Shown here one piece after another: positions 59,014-64,000 of a DNA stretch of 64,000 bases. The notes under the pieces are model-generated. The model did not search any database. It was given only the letters and a program-made list of their open reading frames with translations, and was not told the DNA's origin. The position numbers were made by a program, and so were the translations under genes. How positions within the stretch are numbered: position 1 is the first letter of the stretch; each line of letters starts with the position of its first letter. Source of the DNA: Imbricaverruca yamaguchii (taxonomy: Eukaryota > Arthropoda > Thecostraca > Neoverrucidae); contig JAOTOL010001659.1 of NCBI GenBank assembly GCA_034440575.1, forward strand, positions 4,116,001-4,180,000, written 5' to 3'.

Positions 59014-59905
59014 TTAGCGGCGTGAAACATTGAATAGCTCATGAAATTCGCAGATCGCGTCTAGTAACTTTACGAGGAAGTGTAGGAAGCCATTATATTT
59101 AGCTGTTCCTACTGCTTGCAATGGAATAATGGTATTGTAGGTACTCGTGCATGAATTGTCACCGGACCGGAAGAAGCTCTCGAGAAGGCCCCTCCCCATC
59201 CTGCTCAGGCTGTCCGGGGTAACGGTCGAAGCAGGAGACACGCTGACACGAAACTGCACCTTCTCATGCATCTGCTTTGCGTAGCTCGGATAAATATGAG
59301 GCCATGATCGTCGGACATTGGCCTTCGACGGATCAAAGGGAGGAACGTTCCAAAATCTCCCAGGTGTCGTCATTCGGAGTAGTTGCCACACATATTCACC
59401 AAACTTAGGCCATGCTGATGTTTCGTCAAGGCGAATGGCTCTGCTCTCTCGATATTATACCTGAGATCAGCGTCGTTACTGACTTCAAGCTCAGCCAATG
59501 TTCTCGTTTTTCCTACCGTATTGAGTGAAGGAATTGAAATTTCCGATAAAGATCTACGCTGAAAAAAAATGATAAAAGAGCATGTACATTCACAAAAACA
59601 ATTTCAATCAAAAATTCCGGGTTCACTCAAAGACAGCGAAGGAGGCACGTGTTTGAATTCGACTTGTTCTGGTTGGGGTCTTCGGGTATCACAGTTACTA
59701 TTTCAGCTGCTCGCGTGCAATGATCGTATCCGCACTTGAAGCACTCCCAGCGAGGGGGTTGTATCCGCGACCATCGAGCTCTTATGTCATCTCGCTGGTA
59801 AGAGGCATGGCTGTCCTTGAACAACGAAACAGATAGCCGATAAATGTGGAAGAGAGAAAACTTTGCACGCCACTCCCAGGCAAGGTCTTTTTTCAGCGCC
59901 ACCAA
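59014..59905 (-). pseudogene. Unrecognised two-exon coding candidate with a frameshift
   Basis: Exon 1 (59905 or further upstream to 59699) encodes ELVALKKDLAWEWRAKFSLF, HASYQRDDIRARWSRIQPPR and WECFKCGYDHCTRAAEI. The CxxC...H/C cluster could bind zinc. It can end at AAATA|GTAACT in phase 0. A 140-nt intron with a TTTTTTTTCAG acceptor leads to exon 2 at 59558, also phase 0: RRSLSEISIPSLNTVGKTRT and LEVSNDADLRYNIERAEPF. Near 59425 the frame must shift by one base to continue as RLDETSAWPKFGEYVWQLLR and RSWPHIYPSYAKQMHEKVQF, ending FHELFNVSRR and a stop at 59014. This could be a decayed gene, a transposon gene or a gene with an assembly indel. I do not recognise the family. Confidence 0.35.
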
Positions 59906-62900
59906 CTCGCCAGAACCGTGTAGCTATTTCGTCAGCTGTTGTGCGTCCGACGCCGCTAGTTAGTGGGACTACGATATTTTTGTTGTCGCTTGAAGGTGAT
60001 TATTCCTGTGTGGAAAGCGCGAACTTCTCGGTACCGGTAAGTATTGGTACTTTTAAGTAGCCATATATGGTTGATGGGCAGCACACCCCTGCATTGTCTG
60101 TGATTTCCCATCATTTTTGCCTGTTGTGAGAGACATAAGTGCTGGATTTGGCGATTTGGCGAGGTTATCTTACTTTCGGAACGAGAATTGCGGTACGTCG
60201 TTATCTTCACTGGGAGGGGACATCTACTCCCACTGCAGGAAGGAAAACTGACAGTGGGTATTGGCTAAGGGTGCCCTTCAAGATCTGATACACCGCCATT
60301 TGCGGATGAATGTGTACAACTTATTCTAGCCATGGGGGTTCGCATCAAGAGTAAACCCTTCAGGGATGGGTATTTTGTCTGGGTAAATACGTGGTGCGAT
60401 AATAGAAGAATCCGCTCCGCACCTGCAAGTGTTATCCTTTTTCAGATGGTCAAAAATTGTGGTGGATATAGGTATTCGTTCGTTTAAGCCAACTGTTTGT
60501 GAGTAAGACTGTTTTCAGTGTATGTAACAATAATTTGGATGCGCCATTTCCTCGGATGGGGCCACTGTGAAAGTCCCTGGAGGGGCACCTTCGACTCAAG
60601 ATTTCATGAGCTGGGGAGAGTAGGTTAGTGCACTAGTGCATACTGAAGAGGCATCTGTTCCTATCAAGAAATGATTTTCCTCTCAATAAGTTACCTATTC
60701 GCACGCGACAGACATCTTTAAATGAAAAATCCGCTTAGCGGGTGGAAGGAGGTATTGCCGTTTAGCCTCCGGAGGTCGCCTTTTCCCGATCAGAGGGTCG
60801 CCGCCTTTTCATGAAGTACACGTGCCCGAGTGCGCCTCCCTGCATCTCGGGCCCCTGGTGAGATGTACCCCCCCCCCCTCATTGTGGCGGTGTCACACAG
60901 ATCGCTCCAATACATTTTGACGATGGAATGATTTTTTAGCGGGAATGTTGGCGCCGAAACTTTGTTTTCTCGGCGCTATGATTTTAGGCACTATGATGTT
61001 GTTGATCGACACATTGGGCTTTGATCAACATCAAAAGCGACCTGGAGCGAAAAAGACAGTTGAGCTCCCTTCTTCAAATTCTGCTCAAAAGAGAAATGGG
61101 CGCTATTACCCCAAAGGTGCTACCCCGGCTTCCTTTATTCACGAAACATAATATTTATATATGCTGTATCATGCATTCTGTGTTACTATAGCGAATAATA
61201 ACCAAGCGTAAGTACACGTGCATACTCAATATTCAAGTCACCAAGATTATCAGCATCCATATCTACAGAAGTAAGCAAAAATATAGGAGCGAAACACTGC
61301 CACCTAGTGATAACAAGTTATACTAATCACAATACCATTGCCATCTATGAGGCGCTTGGACTACTATTCTCTGAATGTCAATGCCGCAAATGACACACCA
61401 TGGCTTGTACAAACGAAGGGATAATCCGTGCGTGGTTTTGTTGGTTATTTTATCACCTCTGCTCCGGCAAGCAAAAGCATGCATTTTTTATGTCCGCCAC
61501 CCAAGATCAGGTGACCAGGAGCGCCCCTCCCCTTACCCAACGACTGCAAGCACCTTACGTTAACACCATAAAATAATCAGTAAAGTCGCGGCACTCCCAG
61601 TTAAGAGATGGAAAACAAATAAATAAGCATACAAAGCATCGAGTATTAGAGCAGTAAAACTAGTAATAAAGAATGCTGTTAGTAGTCATATCCAAAGGAG
61701 GCACATGACTGACCTTGGATCCATCCCAACAAGAAATTAGGGTCTAAACTATAATGCTAGCAGCTGGTTTGTGGGCGGATGGTGGTGAGCATTCCTGATT
61801 TGTAATTTTTTTTTAACTTTGTCTCCTCCCACAACTCCATCCAGCTAAGCATGGACTTGTTGCTGGGTGATAATTATGTAAGCTCTGGCTTACCAATAAA
61901 GTTCTCAACTTTAGGGTAAGTCGAGTTCTCGACTCTGGTTCTCGATCTCCCTCCTCCGGCTGCCCCAGCACTGAAAGCATGCTTCATAACCTCGAACAGT
62001 GTGAACAGAACAGTCACATCCTCTCTTTCCTGGTGCTTAAAGGGCTGACTCCAGACGACCACCCCTTGCTACCTACAAAAATATGTGCTTGCTTATTGCA
62101 CTTTTTCGGCATGGCCGCCCTAGCCCGGCTATCACACTTTTTTAGGGTTATCGTTCCTCAATTGCCACGAAAAATCTGGTAGCTTTTTCCAGAACCATGC
62201 TGAAAACCATCATTTATTATCACCCTGGAATACTCATGTTAATCCTCTGAAAAAGAGCGTCCTACCCCTACCTATGCAACCTCCTCTACAGTAGTGGGAG
62301 CCACGATGTATGTGTGCCTCTTCATCTCGTATTTGGTACACTTGACAGGAAAGTGATTATACGTTGTCTTTGGTTTGCATCGCTGCAATAGGTCATTAGC
62401 ACCACTGAGACAGACCACTGGCTGCTGCAACGAAAACTCGACGACAGGATAATAGTTAATCCACACAACAAGAAGGTGGTGCATTGCATATAGCGATCAC
62501 AGCAAAACAAGCACTCCCCTACCATCCCAGAGTAGGAGTGCCAGTTTAGAGCTTCTTCGCAAGCAGAGCATACGACCGTTGCGTTACATTCCGCATTGAG
62601 TCATTGCGGAATGTGCGGAATGTCTGGGCACGTCATCCAGTCTGCAAGTCGTGAGAGCGCACGGCGACGGTCTGCGTGGATGGCTGCGTGCAGCATGAAT
62701 ATTTATAGCCAGTCATAAACGTTTGTGGTGGTCAAGCTACGCATTGGACTTTTCCCAGAGATTTCTGTCGGAATAGGCTCTGAATTCATCGAGGGTCAGA
62801 ACCAGGTCAACGACGGTATGCAGCAAAGAAAAAGCAGGAAGATGCAGACAGCAGCTCCCCTTTTATCAAGGCAAATGCACATTCAACGAACCAACGACGT

Positions 62901-62982
62901 TGACTTCGACCGCATGCTCGGGCTAAACGCACAACTCACTTGGACCAGAGCTCTGCCGAGCTTTTGCAGGAAGCTGCGATCC
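59906..62982. other. Gene-poor stretch
   Basis: No supported gene. A 9-bp inverted repeat CATTCCGCA/TGCGGAATG lies at about 62589-62615 and its right arm is repeated once more downstream. A C run lies at 60870. The frame at 60945-61151 is short and unrecognised. Confidence 0.4.
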
Positions 62983-63357
62983 AGCGTTGCCGGTGGACGG
63001 TTCGGCGCTAACCAGCTGCTGTCAGCCCACAGCCCAGCGTTGCCGGTGGACGTTTCGGTGCTAACCAGCTGCTGTCAGCCCAGCGTTGCCGGTGGACGGT
63101 TCGGTGCTGACCAGCTGCTGTCAGCCCAGCGTTGCCGGTGGACGGTTCGGTGCTGACCAGCTGCTGTCAGCCCAGCGTTGCCGGCGGACGGTTCGGTGCT
63201 AACCAGCTGCTGTTAGCCCAGCGTTGCCGGCGGACGGTTCGGTGCTAACCAGCTGCTGTTAGCCCAGCGTTGCCGGTGGACGGTTCGGTGCTAACCAGCT
63301 GCTGTTAGCCCAGCGTTGCCGGTGGACGGTTCGGTGCTGACCAGCTGCTGTCAGCCC
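62983..63357. repeat. 46-bp minisatellite, eight copies
   Basis: Units start AGCGTTGCCGGTGGACGGTT and end CAGCTGCTGTCAGCCC. Spacing is 46 bp from the second unit onward, and the first unit is 53 bp because of a small duplication. Adjacent pairs share variants (TTAGCC versus TCAGCC), which points to recent block duplication. Confidence 0.95.
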
Positions 63358-64000
63358 TGTGCCGCTGGAGGGTCACCGCTACTGGCGTACGGTCTGGATT
63401 GGTCACGCCTTTACTAGAACGACGAGGCGCGCCCCAAGCTACTCCAGCTGGCTGGTTTGTAAGCCTCCCATCGAAATAGTAAACACTTTAACTTCAATAT
63501 CTGCATGCGAGAATGCGGCGCGATGCCGCATGGCTTTCTTTGCGTGCAGCTTTGCCTAATGGGAGACACGCAGCAAAAGCTTCTAATTCTACTCGCAAGA
63601 TGGCAGCAGATATTGCGTACGTTCGAGAACGCCGGGGCGAAAATAGAATCTATCCAACGTCAATAGAATCTTGATTCCTGCCTTCGGAGCGTCTGTTATG
63701 TTCTGACCATGCGTCAGCTGAAGTGTTGGTGGGTAGCATGCATAGAGGTAAATGAACAGTTGATGGACATACAAACAACGCTGGAGAAACCTTTTCAACA
63801 TTGGCTTTTCGCAACAGCATCCATGCAGCCTCCACGCAGACCGAATGTCATGCGACGCTTTCGTGAAGCATGCTTCTCATAATGAGCAAAATAGCGTGCG
63901 TAACAATCGTAACAATCGGAAGAATCGCAACCACCGACCAAGTAAGCTAATCATGTTCTGTCCGTCCGAGGTATGTTTTTGTGTCATCCAGTCAACTTCA
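63358..64000. other. Intergenic, no gene seen
   Basis: No recognisable gene or repeat to the end of the window. Confidence 0.45.

Overview
The window looks like nuclear DNA of an animal, probably an arthropod and perhaps a crustacean. It has no operons, long bacterial-type genes or Shine-Dalgarno sites. It does have candidate exons with GT/AG splice sites in matching phase, a pair of related tRNA-derived SINE copies, degraded retrotransposon coding sequence, long AT, GT, CA and AGT microsatellites, and more than a dozen minisatellites. Degenerate TTAGG-like strings near 49.5 kb fit an arthropod but prove nothing. Most long open frames here are artefacts of repeats whose unit length is a multiple of three.

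Layout. 0-18 kb is gene-poor and repeat-rich: an AGT microsatellite, three AT-rich microsatellites (3.1-3.8 kb and 8.1 kb) and another at 11.6 kb, a 22-bp array (5.7-6.2 kb), a 45-bp hairpin array (7.4-7.6 kb), a GC-rich 36-bp array beside a 21-bp array (8.5-9.6 kb), a LINE ORF2 relic (16.3-16.8 kb) next to a SINE (16.9-17.1 kb), and another 21-bp array (17.7-17.9 kb). 20-35 kb holds dispersed non-coding elements: family A (20.3-21.0 kb, minus), family B (26.9, 28.3-29.1 and 34.7 kb; the middle copy has 14-bp terminal inverted repeats), a second SINE (25.5 kb) and two nearly identical 127-bp direct repeats (22.3 and 23.3 kb). 43-53 kb on the minus strand holds the best gene candidate: four exons joinable in frame, encoding an acidic/proline-rich region, a helical segment, a basic segment and one transmembrane helix with a short cysteine-rich cytoplasmic side. 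I do not recognise the family. A frameshifted Penelope-like GIY-YIG endonuclease relic lies antisense in its intron, and a 2.2-kb 23-bp satellite begins exactly at the 5' splice site of its most upstream visible exon. 53.2-54.4 kb holds two adjacent family A units. 54-60 kb holds hammerhead-like motifs and an unrecognised, possibly frameshifted two-exon coding candidate (59.0-59.9 kb). 62.9-63.4 kb is a 46-bp minisatellite.

The genes do not form a pathway. The points worth following are the unrecognised membrane-protein gene, the splice-site-anchored satellite, the two element families that both carry DR4-type AGGTCA repeats, and the hammerhead-like relics. All homology calls come from reading the sequence; no search was run.
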